Positions 8,941-18,386 of a DNA stretch of 64,000 bases are shown in pieces. The position numbers and the translations under genes were made by a program. The stretch is from Stieleria sedimenti. GTDB lineage: Bacteria > Planctomycetota > Planctomycetia > Pirellulales > Pirellulaceae. The DNA lies in contig NZ_JANZKV010000062.1 in the NCBI RefSeq assembly GCF_025060895.1, positions 72,627-136,626 on the forward strand, written 5' to 3'. The number at the start of each line of letters is the position of its first letter. The first letter of the stretch is position 1. The notes beneath the pieces were generated by a model that saw only the letters and a program-made list of their open reading frames with translations, searched no databases and was not told where the DNA came from.

Positions 8941-10809
8941 TTAGTCATCCAAGATCGCGCCGCTGGCGACGAATTGTTTGCGTTGATCGGGATCAAACGT
9001 CGCGCCCCGCAAATCGACAAGATAGAAATCGACGCCGGAAATGTCTGCCCCCCGCAGATCCGAACCACACAAATTGGCTTTTCGGATCGTCTCGGGGCTC
9101 TTGAAGTATTGCTCGTCAAAGTCGTCGGTATAGAACCCCGTCCGTGTACCGTGCGACGGATACGGGCTGCCGACCATACCGCAACGTGTGGATCCGAGAT
9201 GAAACGTAGAGCCGCGCAAATCGGCATCGCGAAGGTCGCAGTCCTGCCAACTGATTTCCGCCAGCTTGGCGTTGATGAGTGTCGCGTCGTGAAAGTTGCA
9301 TGCGGTCAACGTCGACGCCGTCATCGATGCGTAGGACAATCCGCAGTGCTGGAAACTAACCTTCGATGCGGTCACGGCGTCCAAGTTCAATTGCAAGAAC
9401 TCTGAGCAATAAAAGTTCGCGTCATCGATCGTTGTGTTTTGAAAGTCCATCTTCAGAAACCGTGAATCAGAAAAATCCCCGCCGCGAACGTCCGCCCCAT
9501 CGATGGCAGCCTCTTCAAACAGGACGCCGTGCGCGCGGACACCGGTCAGATCGGCGTCGATCAAATCGCAATGACGGAAACAACGGCCCGACAAATTCGC
9601 ATCAGACAGGTCCGTATTGCGGAAACTGCCCGTGACGATATCCAGAACGGCGGGACGGACCTTTTCCGTGCCTTTCCGCTGACGATGCCTCTTTTCGCGG
9701 TCCTCAACTCGCGTTGCCACAGAATGATCCGGATTGCGGGACGGTTGGCTAAAATCGGCATGACGCAACACCGCACCGGAAAAGTCGACCGACCGCAGGC
9801 ATGCCCCATCGAACTTGGCGCGAGTCAAGTTTGCGTTACAAAACCTGGCACCATTTAGATCTGCCGAACGCAAATCAATCTCCGGCCAAACCGCATTGTC
9901 GAACCGTCCTCCGCACAGACACAGCTGCTGGCCGGAGGGCTTCCATTGCGGATCGCAGAGACACAGCAACGTGGCAGACATTGCCGCGGACGAAGACCGT
10001 CCGTCGGCAAAGGCCTTACTCAGATTGAGAGTGATTTGATCACTCTTGTCAATCAACTTCGCAATCGACTGTAATCGCTCCCAAGGCCAGCGATACGACA
10101 TCAATGCTTGCACCTCCGCCACATCGGACGAACGCAGACGCCCCACAAAACGCTCATTCGTAAACGCCATTGCGACATCGGCTTGGCTGAGAACCTGGCC
10201 AACCGACGCGGGCAAGACACCGGCCAGCGGAAACATCCCGAATGCCTCGGCCGAGTGCATCAACATCATGTCCGCAAGTGCTCTGGAGCGAATCTGATCG
10301 CCGATCCTGCGATGCACTTCATCGACGACGACCGACTCGATCTCACAGACCATCGGATCCGCAGCCATCCGGTCGAGAATCAATCGCCAAACCGCGGGCG
10401 ACCCCGATGCGTATCGCAGATTCGCATCTTTCAGTCGGCTCATCACGCTGCAACACTGGTCGGGGTGCACGGCCAACAGATACTCGATGAAATCATCCCG
10501 CGACCATGCACAGAGGCTTAAGACCAGGTCACAGACGATCAGCTTACTCGTCACGACCGTGACCACTGCATCGCCCAACTCGAAAGGTTGGGATTCATCA
10601 TCCAGATGCAGCCTGTCCGCTGCAATGGGTTCGGGAAACGCCGCGGCCAGATGCTTCAACGCCTCCGTCCTTCCTTCGCCCTCCAGTCGGACGCGAATCG
10701 GTTTTTCGCGCGTTAACAAGCCTTCGATCTGATCGACCAGCGGCGTAACGTCTCCGCTGATGGGCGAGACAACGCGCGGGGCGACGGGCGACGGGATGGG
10801 CTGGATCAT
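8941..10809 (-). CDS. Pentapeptide-repeat protein with a degenerate NTPase-like N-terminus
   Basis: About 622 residues. The start at 10809 is set by a strong ribosome site (GGAGG, about 5 nt upstream); the open frame extends 112 codons further but through repeat-containing spacer. The N-terminal half is mainly alpha-helical. It has an LEGEGRTEALKHLAAAFP segment that resembles the Walker A region of an NTPase without the GK[ST], and a WSRDDFIEYLLAVHPD stretch. The C-terminal half (about 300-622) is a quadrilateral beta-helix of pentapeptide repeats (ADLNGARFCNANLTRAKF and many others), interrupted by one basic loop (RVEDREKRHRQRKG). Such helices often act as protein- or DNA-mimicking scaffolds; the target is unknown. 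Followed closely by the AlkC-like gene. Confidence 0.75.
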   Translation of the reverse strand: MIQPIPSPVAPRVVSPISGDVTPLVDQIEGLLTREKPIRVRLEGEGRTEALKHLAAAFPEPIAADRLHLDDESQPFELGDAVVTVVTSKLIVCDLVLSLCAWSRDDFIEYLLAVHPDQCCSVMSRLKDANLRYASGSPAVWRLILDRMAADPMVCEIESVVVDEVHRRIGDQIRSRALADMMLMHSAEAFGMFPLAGVLPASVGQVLSQADVAMAFTNERFVGRLRSSDVAEVQALMSYRWPWERLQSIAKLIDKSDQITLNLSKAFADGRSSSAAMSATLLCLCDPQWKPSGQQLCLCGGRFDNAVWPEIDLRSADLNGARFCNANLTRAKFDGACLRSVDFSGAVLRHADFSQPSRNPDHSVATRVEDREKRHRQRKGTEKVRPAVLDIVTGSFRNTDLSDANLSGRCFRHCDLIDADLTGVRAHGVLFEEAAIDGADVRGGDFSDSRFLKMDFQNTTIDDANFYCSEFLQLNLDAVTASKVSFQHCGLSYASMTASTLTACNFHDATLINAKLAEISWQDCDLRDADLRGSTFHLGSTRCGMVGSPYPSHGTRTGFYTDDFDEQYFKSPETIRKANLCGSDLRGADISGVDFYLVDLRGATFDPDQRKQFVASGAILDD

Positions 10810-10969
10810 GACACCTCCGAAGGACCAGTCATTGTCCGGACTCGGTTCCAGCAGAGCAAGGATTTTGCGGTGACAACGGCAAGTTTTCTGGTCAGCAGTC
10901 CCATCGAAAGAGGCAACGACCGGTGTTCGGTGCATTGGCATGGCGGGAAACCCCTCCCGGATCGTTGCC

Positions 10970-11098
10970 CGGCCTGTCGATCCAATCCGACCACACATGG
11001 GATCAGCCGTTTCGCGCGAGCGTACGGGCCTGTAGCACGAAGAAAAAGCACTAGGGCCCGTAGGCTCGCGCCAAACGGCTGATTCAATCGACAGGCCG
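10970..11098. repeat. Long imperfect palindrome in a 458-bp spacer
   Basis: Three matched blocks face each other: cggcctgtcgat (10970-10981) with atcgacaggccg (11087-11098), atcagccgttt (11002-11012) with aaacggctgat (11073-11083), and cgcgag...acgggcc (11015-11030) with gggcccgtaggctcgcg (11054-11070). The loop contains an A-rich stretch. The rest of 10810-11267 shows no gene. Confidence 0.8.
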
Positions 11099-11267
11099 TG
11101 ATGCCACCTGCATTCAAATGGGAACCATCCGGCGAGATTGAGCACACGGCTTCCCCGATCGTTTAAAGTACCTACTGCTCCGCCAACTTTCAGATTGAGC
11201 GTGCCGCCGAAAAGGCGTCAGGCGTCCCTGGTTTCACTTCTCCTCGGTTTTTATTTCCTCGTGATTC

Positions 11268-11735
11268 ATGATGATCTCATCGACTTCAACGAACAACGCG
11301 GCATCCGTGATCCGTGTCAAAGCGATTGACCACGTGACGATCGTCGTGGATGACCTGTCACGCAGCCGCGATTTTTATCGAGACCTGCTCGGGATGGTGG
11401 AAGTCGATCGGCCAGATTTCGGCTTTCCGGGACACTGGCTGCAAGCCGGTGCGACCCAAGTCCACTTGATCGAGACCATGGAGGGCAGCTCCGAGCCGGG
11501 GGGCGGGCTCGATCCGGACCAAGTCGCCTCGGGATTGACCCACCATTTTGCGTTCGAAGTGGACGACGCGGAGCTGGCACATCAAATCCTGCTAGCAGCC
11601 GGTGTGCGGATCCAAGGCGGTCCGCGAAAGCGGCCCGATGGATGCATGCAACTCTGGTTCTACGATCCCGACGGGCATTGCGTCGAGGTTTTCGATCGCA
11701 CCGGCTCTACGCCTGAGTCGAGGCAGCAGCGATGA
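11268..11735 (+). CDS. VOC (glyoxalase/bleomycin-resistance fold) protein
   Basis: 155 residues with the two-module vicinal-oxygen-chelate fold. Likely metal ligands are the His of AIDHVTIVV, the Glu of HLIETM, a His in GLTHHFAFEV and the Glu of HCVEVFD. The family includes glyoxalase I, dioxygenases and antibiotic-binding proteins; nothing here selects one. The core begins at about residue 15, so a later start (GTG at 11307) is possible. It is coupled to the DUF1805 gene by a 4-bp ATGA overlap. Confidence 0.82.
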   Translation: MMISSTSTNNAASVIRVKAIDHVTIVVDDLSRSRDFYRDLLGMVEVDRPDFGFPGHWLQAGATQVHLIETMEGSSEPGGGLDPDQVASGLTHHFAFEVDDAELAHQILLAAGVRIQGGPRKRPDGCMQLWFYDPDGHCVEVFDRTGSTPESRQQR

Positions 11736-12067
11736 ACGATGAAAAGCTTCCCCGATCAACCTCGCGTGAATTGACCTTCCGCAACGGTTCGGCAATCGGT
11801 ATCAGCAATCGCTGGGAGAACGGTCAGTATTGTTCGATCCTCACGCGTCGAGGCATCGTCGGATGCGGCATCTACGACATGGCGACACCCACCGAGTTCA
11901 ATCAAGCTATCGCCATCGCCAAGGGAACCCCCAGCGCCCCCCTGGTCGAACCCGAAGACCTGTTCGATGCAACCATCGTGGACGCGACGCCACAAGCCAA
12001 AGCGCTCGGAATTGAAATCGGAATGACCGGCCGCCAGGCCGTCGAAAAAATGCTTGCCGCGGAGTGA
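11732..12067 (+). CDS. DUF1805 (YunC-like) family protein
   Basis: 111 residues, the usual size of the DUF1805 family. Conserved features visible are GIVGCGIYDM, LFDATIVDAT and the C-terminal GIEIGMTGRQAVEKML. Function is unknown; Bacillus YunC belongs here. Its ATG overlaps the stop of the VOC gene (ATGA, 11732-11735), so the two form an operon. Confidence 0.82.
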   Translation: MNDEKLPRSTSRELTFRNGSAIGISNRWENGQYCSILTRRGIVGCGIYDMATPTEFNQAIAIAKGTPSAPLVEPEDLFDATIVDATPQAKALGIEIGMTGRQAVEKMLAAE

Positions 12068-12151
12068 ACGTCGGGTAAGCATCTTGCTTGCCACAGCAGT
12101 CAGCCGCCAGCTGGAAACCCGACCCAAGCTGGGAGCGTCCGCCACATGGGA

Positions 12152-13441
12152 TCAACGCCGCAGCACTTCGTCGAACAGTTGGTAGGCCCGTTGCCGGATT
12201 GCGATCGGGAAGTCGTGGTCACAATCAGGATGCTCGACGCGAAGCCGATCGGGATGGCCCAGCAACGTGTAGACCGCGCCGGCCGCTTTGGCGATTCGAT
12301 CCACGCTGGCGGCCTGAAAATTGCCGTCATGCAGTGGAGCGGAGATCATGACATGTCGGGGAGCGAGTGCACCGATCATCTCATGAAAGTCGAATGGGAT
12401 CTGTTCCAGCCGACCACGATAGTCGGCCAGCCGGGGCATGTAGCGGGTTTGACACCAGCCCTGTTCGGGCAGCCAACGCGCCTCATCGCCGCCGTAATAA
12501 TCGAGATACGAATCCAGACCGCAGCTAGAAACGATCACTTTGATGCTGTCGTCGAACACCGCGGTGTAAACAGCGTTGTGTCCGCCGAGTGAATGACCGA
12601 TGCAACCGAATCCGCGGGCATCGACGAACGGCAGTGATTCCAACAAGTCTAATCCACGTATGTTGTCCCAGACCGCCTTCAACGTGCCGCTTTCCCACCC
12701 CAGCGATTGGAGATCGGGTTGGTAGTTGGCCAGCAACGGATAGCTCGGCGCAAGCGTTACATACCCCCGCTCGGCCAACTCACTGGCGTACTGGCGATTC
12801 GGCCTGGCGTCGCTGTCGATGACGACGCGGTGCCCGATCCGGTTGTCGGTCGGGTGCAAGCACAAGACGGCGGGCGTCTTGCCGGCCGGTTGCTTGCGAA
12901 TCGAGTCGGGGATCAACAGGTAGGCGGGGACCCGCGAGCCGGGCTCGGACTGGTACGTGATCAGCTGCTCCAAGTATCCCGGCCGCTGGACGGCTGAGAC
13001 GACTTGCATGTTCAGCGCGCATCGTTTCTCCGCACCGGGCAGTTGCCCCATCACTGATTGCATCCCCTCCACAATTGCTCGCCGGCGCTTGGACCAGTCG
13101 TCTGGGGTTTGGACGGGAACCGGCTGGCCGTGCGGACCGCGATACAGCAATAAGTTTTCACGCGGCAACCTGGCTTGGACAGCGTCGACCACCAGCGTGA
13201 CATCCAATGGCCGCCCCACGTTCGATGCCGAACCCTGTCTTGCGATAGGAACTTGAGAACGCGACAACGTCCACTCGCCGACGATCCGACGTATCGAAGT
13301 CGGCTCAACGAGGGTGTAGCTCAGCCCGAATAGCAGCGAGCAAAGCAAGACGGTCCGCGGTTGCGTCGCTGCCGTCACCAGACGTCGGACCGCCCACGTT
13401 TTGCCGGACGCCGCAACGCCCGTTGTTTTTCGCTCGCTCAT
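12152..13441 (-). CDS. Membrane-anchored alpha/beta hydrolase (acetyl-esterase/dienelactone hydrolase-like)
   Basis: About 429 residues from the ATG at 13441, which follows a strong GGGGGAG site; the open frame extends 21 codons into the nitroreductase spacer. A basic N-terminus and one hydrophobic segment (TVLLCSLLFGLSYTLV) suggest membrane anchoring or export. The hydrolase core shows a nucleophile elbow GHSLGG, with the motif VLCLHPTDNRIGH near the oxyanion region and a candidate catalytic His in HPDCDHDFP near the C-terminus. Similar planctomycete proteins are annotated as acetylxylan-esterase-like; the natural ester is unknown. Confidence 0.8.
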   Translation of the reverse strand: MSERKTTGVAASGKTWAVRRLVTAATQPRTVLLCSLLFGLSYTLVEPTSIRRIVGEWTLSRSQVPIARQGSASNVGRPLDVTLVVDAVQARLPRENLLLYRGPHGQPVPVQTPDDWSKRRRAIVEGMQSVMGQLPGAEKRCALNMQVVSAVQRPGYLEQLITYQSEPGSRVPAYLLIPDSIRKQPAGKTPAVLCLHPTDNRIGHRVVIDSDARPNRQYASELAERGYVTLAPSYPLLANYQPDLQSLGWESGTLKAVWDNIRGLDLLESLPFVDARGFGCIGHSLGGHNAVYTAVFDDSIKVIVSSCGLDSYLDYYGGDEARWLPEQGWCQTRYMPRLADYRGRLEQIPFDFHEMIGALAPRHVMISAPLHDGNFQAASVDRIAKAAGAVYTLLGHPDRLRVEHPDCDHDFPIAIRQRAYQLFDEVLRR

Positions 13442-13463
13442 GGCAAACTCCCCCGGGTGCGTG

Positions 13464-14039
13464 TTACGCCCACGTGACCTTGGTCGCGATGTCTTCTCGT
13501 GCACTCGACGGCCAATCGCCGCTCAGATACCCCAAGTAGAATAACCCCAAGGCTCGGTCGTTGGGGGCAAGGCCCATGCAGTCGCGCATTTCATCGCTGA
13601 TCGCAGCGACGTTGGTGGACCAGAAGCCTCCCACGCCATGGGCGGTGGCGGTCAGGTGCATGTTCTGCACCGCGCAAGCGACGGCCATGATCTCATCCAG
13701 CTCGGTAATTTTCCCGCTCTCCTGCCGTTTCATGCCGACGGCGATCACGGCTCCGGCACGTGTCGGGTTGACGCAGAACTTGTCATACTTGGCCTGCTTG
13801 AAGGACTCCGGCGGTGTGATCGCCTTGTAGGTCGCGGCCAGGAAGTTCGCCAATTCGTGTCGCGATTGCCCCTGGTAGACCTTGAACCGCCACGGCTGCG
13901 TCATGCCATGCGTCGGGGCCCAGTTCGCGTTTTGCAATATCTCTTCGATGATGTCGCGGTCGATCGGTCGATCAGACATCTGCCCCGGCTTGACCGTACG
14001 CCGGTTGCGAATCACTTCGGTAATCAAGGTGGGATCCAT
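13464..14039 (-). CDS. Nitroreductase family flavoprotein
   Basis: 191 residues, the typical size of a small YdjA-like nitroreductase. FMN-binding landmarks include RNRRTVKPGQ near the N-terminus, NWAPTHGMTQPWRF, and GVGGFWSTN; the C-terminus has the usual LGLFYLGYLSGDWP. The family reduces nitro or ene substrates with NAD(P)H. It lies 22 bp upstream of the hydrolase gene and 6 bp downstream of the following small gene, suggesting one transcript. Confidence 0.87.
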   Translation of the reverse strand: MDPTLITEVIRNRRTVKPGQMSDRPIDRDIIEEILQNANWAPTHGMTQPWRFKVYQGQSRHELANFLAATYKAITPPESFKQAKYDKFCVNPTRAGAVIAVGMKRQESGKITELDEIMAVACAVQNMHLTATAHGVGGFWSTNVAAISDEMRDCMGLAPNDRALGLFYLGYLSGDWPSSAREDIATKVTWA

Positions 14040-14045
14040 GCGATC

Positions 14046-14393
14046 TCAATCGAGTGAGTTTGGAGGTAGGTCTTGCGGTGATTCGTTCTGACGGGCTTTC
14101 AGCTTTTCCGCTTTGCGCTGAGCACGCTTGGCGACGTGGGCCGCCGCGATCTCTTCGATCGACATCACGACATCCGGACGTTCCTTGCCGAATTGCTTTT
14201 CATACTGGTTCTCGATGAATTGCGGCAGTGGCACCTTCCAGGGTTGGTCCGTGGTGTCGGCGTAATCGCCGAAACGCTTGGGACTGAGCCCCAATTCACG
14301 GGCCATTTGAATGTGGGCGTTGGACAATCGAAACTTCTTGCGGGCATCGATCCAGGGCAAGAACTTGTGGGGGATGCGTTGTTTTTTGGCCAT
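14046..14393 (-). CDS. Conserved small basic protein of unknown function
   Basis: About 115 residues from the ATG at 14393 (MAKKQRIPHKFLPWIDARKK); the longer frame upstream is low-complexity and unlikely. The opening, with FRLSNAHIQMARELGLSPKR, resembles a small conserved bacterial family without known function. The C-terminal third is a charged helix (HVAKRAQRKAEKLKARQ). No signal peptide or membrane segment. Confidence 0.7.
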   Translation of the reverse strand: MAKKQRIPHKFLPWIDARKKFRLSNAHIQMARELGLSPKRFGDYADTTDQPWKVPLPQFIENQYEKQFGKERPDVVMSIEEIAAAHVAKRAQRKAEKLKARQNESPQDLPPNSLD

Positions 14394-14597
14394 GGAGACT
14401 TCGAGTGCGATCGTGCCGGCGACAGAGCATTGTGCCGCAGATGGGGACGGCGCCGCGGCGGGCGCCTGTGTGGGCGATCTATGGTGACGAAAATGCATCC
14501 CCAACGGAAGCGTCCGCCGCGAAGAAAACGAAACAGGGCGGAAAAGGCCGGTCAGCCTTTTCCGCCCGTCGTGGGTCAATCGTGCGATGAACTGCGA

Positions 14598-15206
14598 CTA
14601 CCAGCGAATCGTGAAGCGTGAGCTTCCGCCGCCGATCGTGATACCGCGACCGTAACCGTAGCCGCTCGAGCGCGAGCGATGGTCGTCCCAGTGCCTGGCC
14701 GGTGGGGCGGAGAAAACGGGCGGACGCGAAACCAGCTCGCGGGAGTAACGACAATCAGGCGTTCGCAGCGAACGAAGATCGTCTTGCAGGTGATGGATGT
14801 CGTCCTCGATCGCATGAAGTAATTGCTTCACATGAGAGGTTTCGCCATGAATGTGGCCATGACCGTGATAGGCCCGACGCTCGACACGGTCAAACACCGA
14901 TTCCAAGTGATGGAACTTGGCATCCAGCTCCCGCAAGTCCGATTCCAGGTGCGCCAGACTTCCATGGTCATGGGCGACGTCGTGCATATGATCAGCCAAG
15001 CGACGCATGTCACGCGCGTCCTCGACCAGATGCCGGTACTCTGGCGTATGGCGATAGTGCCGCACTTCCTTCTCGATCTGACGCGACTTTCGTTCGATGT
15101 CACTGGCCAAGTCGTCGATGTGCCGGTAGGTGTCGGCGAACGCGGACGGGGAAACGAACGCGGCGAGCAATCCGAAAGTGGCAAACGTTTTTGAGAGAAG
15201 GGTCAT
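14598..15206 (-). CDS. Secreted histidine-rich coiled-coil protein
   Basis: About 202 residues. The ATG at 15206 gives a good signal peptide (MTLLSKTFATFGLLAAFVSP, cleavage near AFA-DT). The mature part is a long charged helix with many histidines (HMHDVAHDHGS, YHGHGHIHGETSH) and ends in a Gly/Ser/Tyr-rich tail (SGYGYGRGITIGGGSS). Histidine clusters could bind metal, but that is inference. No family was recognised. Confidence 0.7.
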   Translation of the reverse strand: MTLLSKTFATFGLLAAFVSPSAFADTYRHIDDLASDIERKSRQIEKEVRHYRHTPEYRHLVEDARDMRRLADHMHDVAHDHGSLAHLESDLRELDAKFHHLESVFDRVERRAYHGHGHIHGETSHVKQLLHAIEDDIHHLQDDLRSLRTPDCRYSRELVSRPPVFSAPPARHWDDHRSRSSGYGYGRGITIGGGSSRFTIRW

Positions 15207-15572
15207 TGAAGGGGGCTCCGTGAAAAGTGTCCAAACCAGCGGAACCAATTTCCGCTGGGATCAGACAAACGCAGCCGGCGTGCCGGGAACCGATCGGAAG
15301 CCCAGAAATGCAGGCAAAACCGAGGTTTCACCCGGTGTTTCACGGTGTTTCAAAAAAAAACGATTCATCAAGAAACACACCAGGTCAATCGCAATGAAGT
15401 CAAATCGACCACACATCACCACCGACGAGACGACACCTCTTTGACTACAAATGTTGTCAATCAGATAACGACTGAGAACGACGCGGGTTTCTGTAACAGC
15501 GCCGCCGCTGTTTCGCTTGGAGTTCAGGACAGGGCGTCCGTCTTTCCAAAACCCGAACCACGAGCAGTGACC
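15207..15572. other. Divergent intergenic region, no gene seen
   Basis: 365 bp between two divergently transcribed secreted-protein genes, so it should hold both promoters. A short direct repeat (ggtgtttcac then ggtgtttca) ends in a run of nine A residues near 15350-15361. No convincing coding frame was found. Confidence 0.6.
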
Positions 15573-16151
15573 ATGAAACCCTTTCTCTCCATATCGTTTG
15601 CTGTGATCCTGACCTGCCTTGGCTCGATGGCTCACGCCGAAGCCCCGCGGGGCGACTCCACCCAGCCGATCACCACGGTCAAGCCAGACGTGATCGCCGC
15701 CGAGCCCACGATCTCCAGGACCGCTTTCCTGGACATGATGTACGACTACGAAGTCTATTCGGCTCCGGATGTCACCGGGCAAACCGAATTTGTCATCGTC
15801 GGCCGCGACGCTGACACCGGCACCTGGGACTTTATTCACCGCTTTCAGTGGACCGGCAGCGTGGACCACGGTTCATGGTCCGACAGGGGCGTTTGGAAGT
15901 TCACCACTTGGTGGAGCGCCCGCAACGCGGCCGAAAACCAGATCGACGACGGCAAAATCACCGACTATGAAATCATCGAACAAGCCGTCCAGCCGCAGTG
16001 GACCTACGAGGCCACGTTCCCCAAGCGTGCGCAAGCGGAAGACTTTGCCGATGAGATCGAATACTGGTCCAACGAATTCGGCGTGCCCCACATCACCAAG
16101 ATCGTGCCGATCCACACGCTTACGTTTTCCAATACCAGAACACTCAGGTAG
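15573..16151 (+). CDS. Secreted protein of unknown function
   Basis: 192 residues. The ATG at 15573 starts a clear signal peptide (MKPFLSISFAVILTCLGSMA, cleavage near AHA-EA); the open frame upstream is spacer-like. The mature protein is Trp- and Tyr-rich (GTWDFIHRFQWTGSVDHGSW, KFTTWWSARNAAENQ) and has only one region of predicted helix near the C-terminus (AQAEDFADEIEYWSNEF). No family was recognised. Confidence 0.7.
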   Translation: MKPFLSISFAVILTCLGSMAHAEAPRGDSTQPITTVKPDVIAAEPTISRTAFLDMMYDYEVYSAPDVTGQTEFVIVGRDADTGTWDFIHRFQWTGSVDHGSWSDRGVWKFTTWWSARNAAENQIDDGKITDYEIIEQAVQPQWTYEATFPKRAQAEDFADEIEYWSNEFGVPHITKIVPIHTLTFSNTRTLR

Positions 16152-16305
16152 CCGAACCGGAAAGCCTTTGCGTTGTCGGTCGGCTCGAATGCCTGCTGAA
16201 ACACGACGACATGAATCGCAAACCCAAAGGCAAAGGCGAGCGGTGTGCGCCGATGACGGGCCAAACGACGTTTTCATTCGTTTCGTCTTGCTCGTCTCGC
16301 CGCAC

Positions 16306-17853
16306 TTATTTCTTCAAAACGTTCTGTTCAACGGTTCCGGAGGCGTCTTGTAAATCAATCAAGTTTGCGTCGGGATCGTCCGACAGCGCTGTGTTTCCGT
16401 AAACATGAGCCGACGCCGGGCTCTCTTTGACGACAAACGCCGCCCCTTGAAACTGGCTGACTTGGTTACCGGTGATTGTCACGGTGGCTTTCGTGGCGTT
16501 CACCGCAGTCCGGTATCCGTTAAAGGAATTGTCCGAAATCGCTGCCGTGGAATTTGCCCAGACCCAGACGGCGTTTCCTTGTGCTGCTCCGATTCCGGTG
16601 AACGTGTTGCCGGTGATTGTGGCTCGGCCCTGGACCAAGATCGCCGCCACGCCACCGCCGGTGATGCGATTGTGACCAATCGTGGCCGTCGAATCCTCTT
16701 TCACCGCAATGATCGGAGGCAGACCGCCGACGCGTGAAAAATCATTTCCCGTGATCACGGCCGAGGATTCCGCAGTCACACCGACGGCCACCAGCTTATT
16801 GTCGACGCATGTGTTCTCGCGCAGAATCGCACTCGCCTGATGCTGCACTCCAATTCCAGCCAATTCGTTCTGTCGACACTCATTGCCAACGATCAGCGGC
16901 GCGGCACCGTCTCGACAGCCGATTCCGGCCATTTTGTTCTTTGAGCAGATGTTGTATCGTAGAATCGGGCTTGCACCGTCTCGGCATCCGATTCCGGCCA
17001 TCTCGTTTTCATAGCAATCATTGTTTTCCACGACCGGTGCCGTGTCTCTCATGCGAATGCCGATTCCGGCACGTCGGTTTAGGAAGCACTTGTTTCCTCG
17101 TATCAAGGGCTTCGATCCTTCCCGGCAACCGATGCCCGCTCGGATATTTTGAAACGACAGGTTGTTGATGATGATCGGATTTGCTTTGCGGCAGCCGATT
17201 CCGGCGCGCAGGTTTTCCTTGCAGGTGTTGTTGCGGATGATCGGTTCGGCACCGTCTGCGACACCAATTCCGCCACCCATATTGCGAAACACGAAGTTGT
17301 CTGTGATGTGGGGTGCGGTGGTGGTTCCGCCCTTGCCAAGAACACCGATGCCGACATCGCCGTTATGGTGAACGATGCAGTGGGTGACGGTGCAGCTCAC
17401 GCCTTGAATGCTGATTGCTGGGCGAGTCCCTTCCGCTTGAACGGATCCTTCTGCATCGCCCAGTTCTTCGCCTTTGGAGTCGAAGTGTTGTTTCCATAAC
17501 GCCTCGTCGTAGACGCCGACATGGGTGACCGTGAAACCGTCCAGGGTGCTGGCTTCCGCCATCATCACGCCGGGTTGATCGCCAGATTCGCTGCCACCAT
17601 CGATGATCGTCGCCTCGGTTCGCTTTAGGCCATCGGTGCCTTCACGATTGTCTCCATCGCTGCGAATCGTGATGCCCGGCTTCAAACGAATCTGTTCCTG
17701 ATAGGTGCCGGGAGCGACACGGATGGTGTCGCCCGGCTCCGCTGCATCAATGGCGGCTTGGATGGTGCCGTGATGCAGTGGAACGTGAATCGTGGCAGCG
17801 ATGGTGGTTTGAGCCGCCGCGGCTGCGAGCAGGAGAAGTGTCACGTGACGCAT
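16306..17853 (-). CDS. Secreted right-handed beta-helix (NosD-like) repeat protein
   Basis: About 515 residues. A signal peptide (MRHVTLLLLAAAAAQTTIA) precedes a pectate-lyase-like opening (GTIQAAIDAAEPGDTIRVAP). Parallel beta-helix coils of about 23 residues follow. At least five coils carry AGIG followed by C or I and R (AGIGCR), stacking Cys and Gly at the same helix position. Related proteins include NosD/carbohydrate-binding and CASH-domain proteins; no catalytic motif is obvious. The start lacks a strong ribosome site but gives the best signal peptide. Confidence 0.8.
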   Translation of the reverse strand: MRHVTLLLLAAAAAQTTIAATIHVPLHHGTIQAAIDAAEPGDTIRVAPGTYQEQIRLKPGITIRSDGDNREGTDGLKRTEATIIDGGSESGDQPGVMMAEASTLDGFTVTHVGVYDEALWKQHFDSKGEELGDAEGSVQAEGTRPAISIQGVSCTVTHCIVHHNGDVGIGVLGKGGTTTAPHITDNFVFRNMGGGIGVADGAEPIIRNNTCKENLRAGIGCRKANPIIINNLSFQNIRAGIGCREGSKPLIRGNKCFLNRRAGIGIRMRDTAPVVENNDCYENEMAGIGCRDGASPILRYNICSKNKMAGIGCRDGAAPLIVGNECRQNELAGIGVQHQASAILRENTCVDNKLVAVGVTAESSAVITGNDFSRVGGLPPIIAVKEDSTATIGHNRITGGGVAAILVQGRATITGNTFTGIGAAQGNAVWVWANSTAAISDNSFNGYRTAVNATKATVTITGNQVSQFQGAAFVVKESPASAHVYGNTALSDDPDANLIDLQDASGTVEQNVLKK

Positions 17854-18003
17854 GGTGATATTGTAGAGTCCTTGCAGATAGACATTGCAGACCGTCGGCC
17901 AATTTGTACCGAATTCCACCGGCAACGGATCGTGCCAGCTTCAAATGGTCGCACAGTAAAATCCTGTCACTTTCTACCCCCACTGTCCCACCAGGGTGGG
18001 CTA

Positions 18004-18129
18004 CGCTGTGAAGCATTTTTTAGCGGTAGGGCGCGAGCCCTCCGGTGTTTCGGTAAAGATGAGGAACCGGAGGGCTCGCACCCTGCCGCTAAAACCTAAC
18101 GAAAAACAGGGGAAAAATGCTTCACAGCG
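18004..18129. repeat. Nested palindromic repeat, second copy of the 151-221 core
   Basis: Outer arms cgctgtgaagcattttt (18004-18020) and its exact complement (18113-18129) enclose an inner palindrome: tagcggtagggcgcgagccc... (18021-18046) pairing with 18066-18091. The inner core matches the element at 151-221, while the outer arms differ. Confidence 0.82.
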
Positions 18130-18152
18130 TTACAGGGTGGGGTGGCGATTCA

Positions 18153-18386
18153 ATGACCTACGAGAGCAAAATGAGCTGGATAGACCGAATGCCGCTGCTA
18201 CTGTTTGTTGCGGCGGCCCTGACCTTGGGATTGGCTCCCTTTGTGCCGGAGCCGCACCTTTGGGAAAAACTAAAGATGTTGGTCGCCGGGACGTTGCGGC
18301 GGCCGCTCGATCTATTTGATCTTGTGCTTCACGCGACGCCTTGGCTGCTGCTGATCGCCAAGGTCATTCGGATGTTGACGCGGTAG
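18153..18386 (+). CDS. Small two-helix membrane protein
   Basis: 77 residues from the ATG at 18153. Two hydrophobic helices are visible ([18 protein letters not shown] and [14 protein letters not shown]) around a short loop containing the motif [13 protein letters not shown]. Similar short proteins occur in many bacteria with unhelpful transporter-like names. Its last 23 bases overlap the 3' end of the opposite-strand DUF2256 gene. Confidence 0.65.
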   Translation: MTYESKMSWIDRMPLLLFVAAALTLGLAPFVPEPHLWEKLKMLVAGTLRRPLDLFDLVLHATPWLLLIAKVIRMLTR

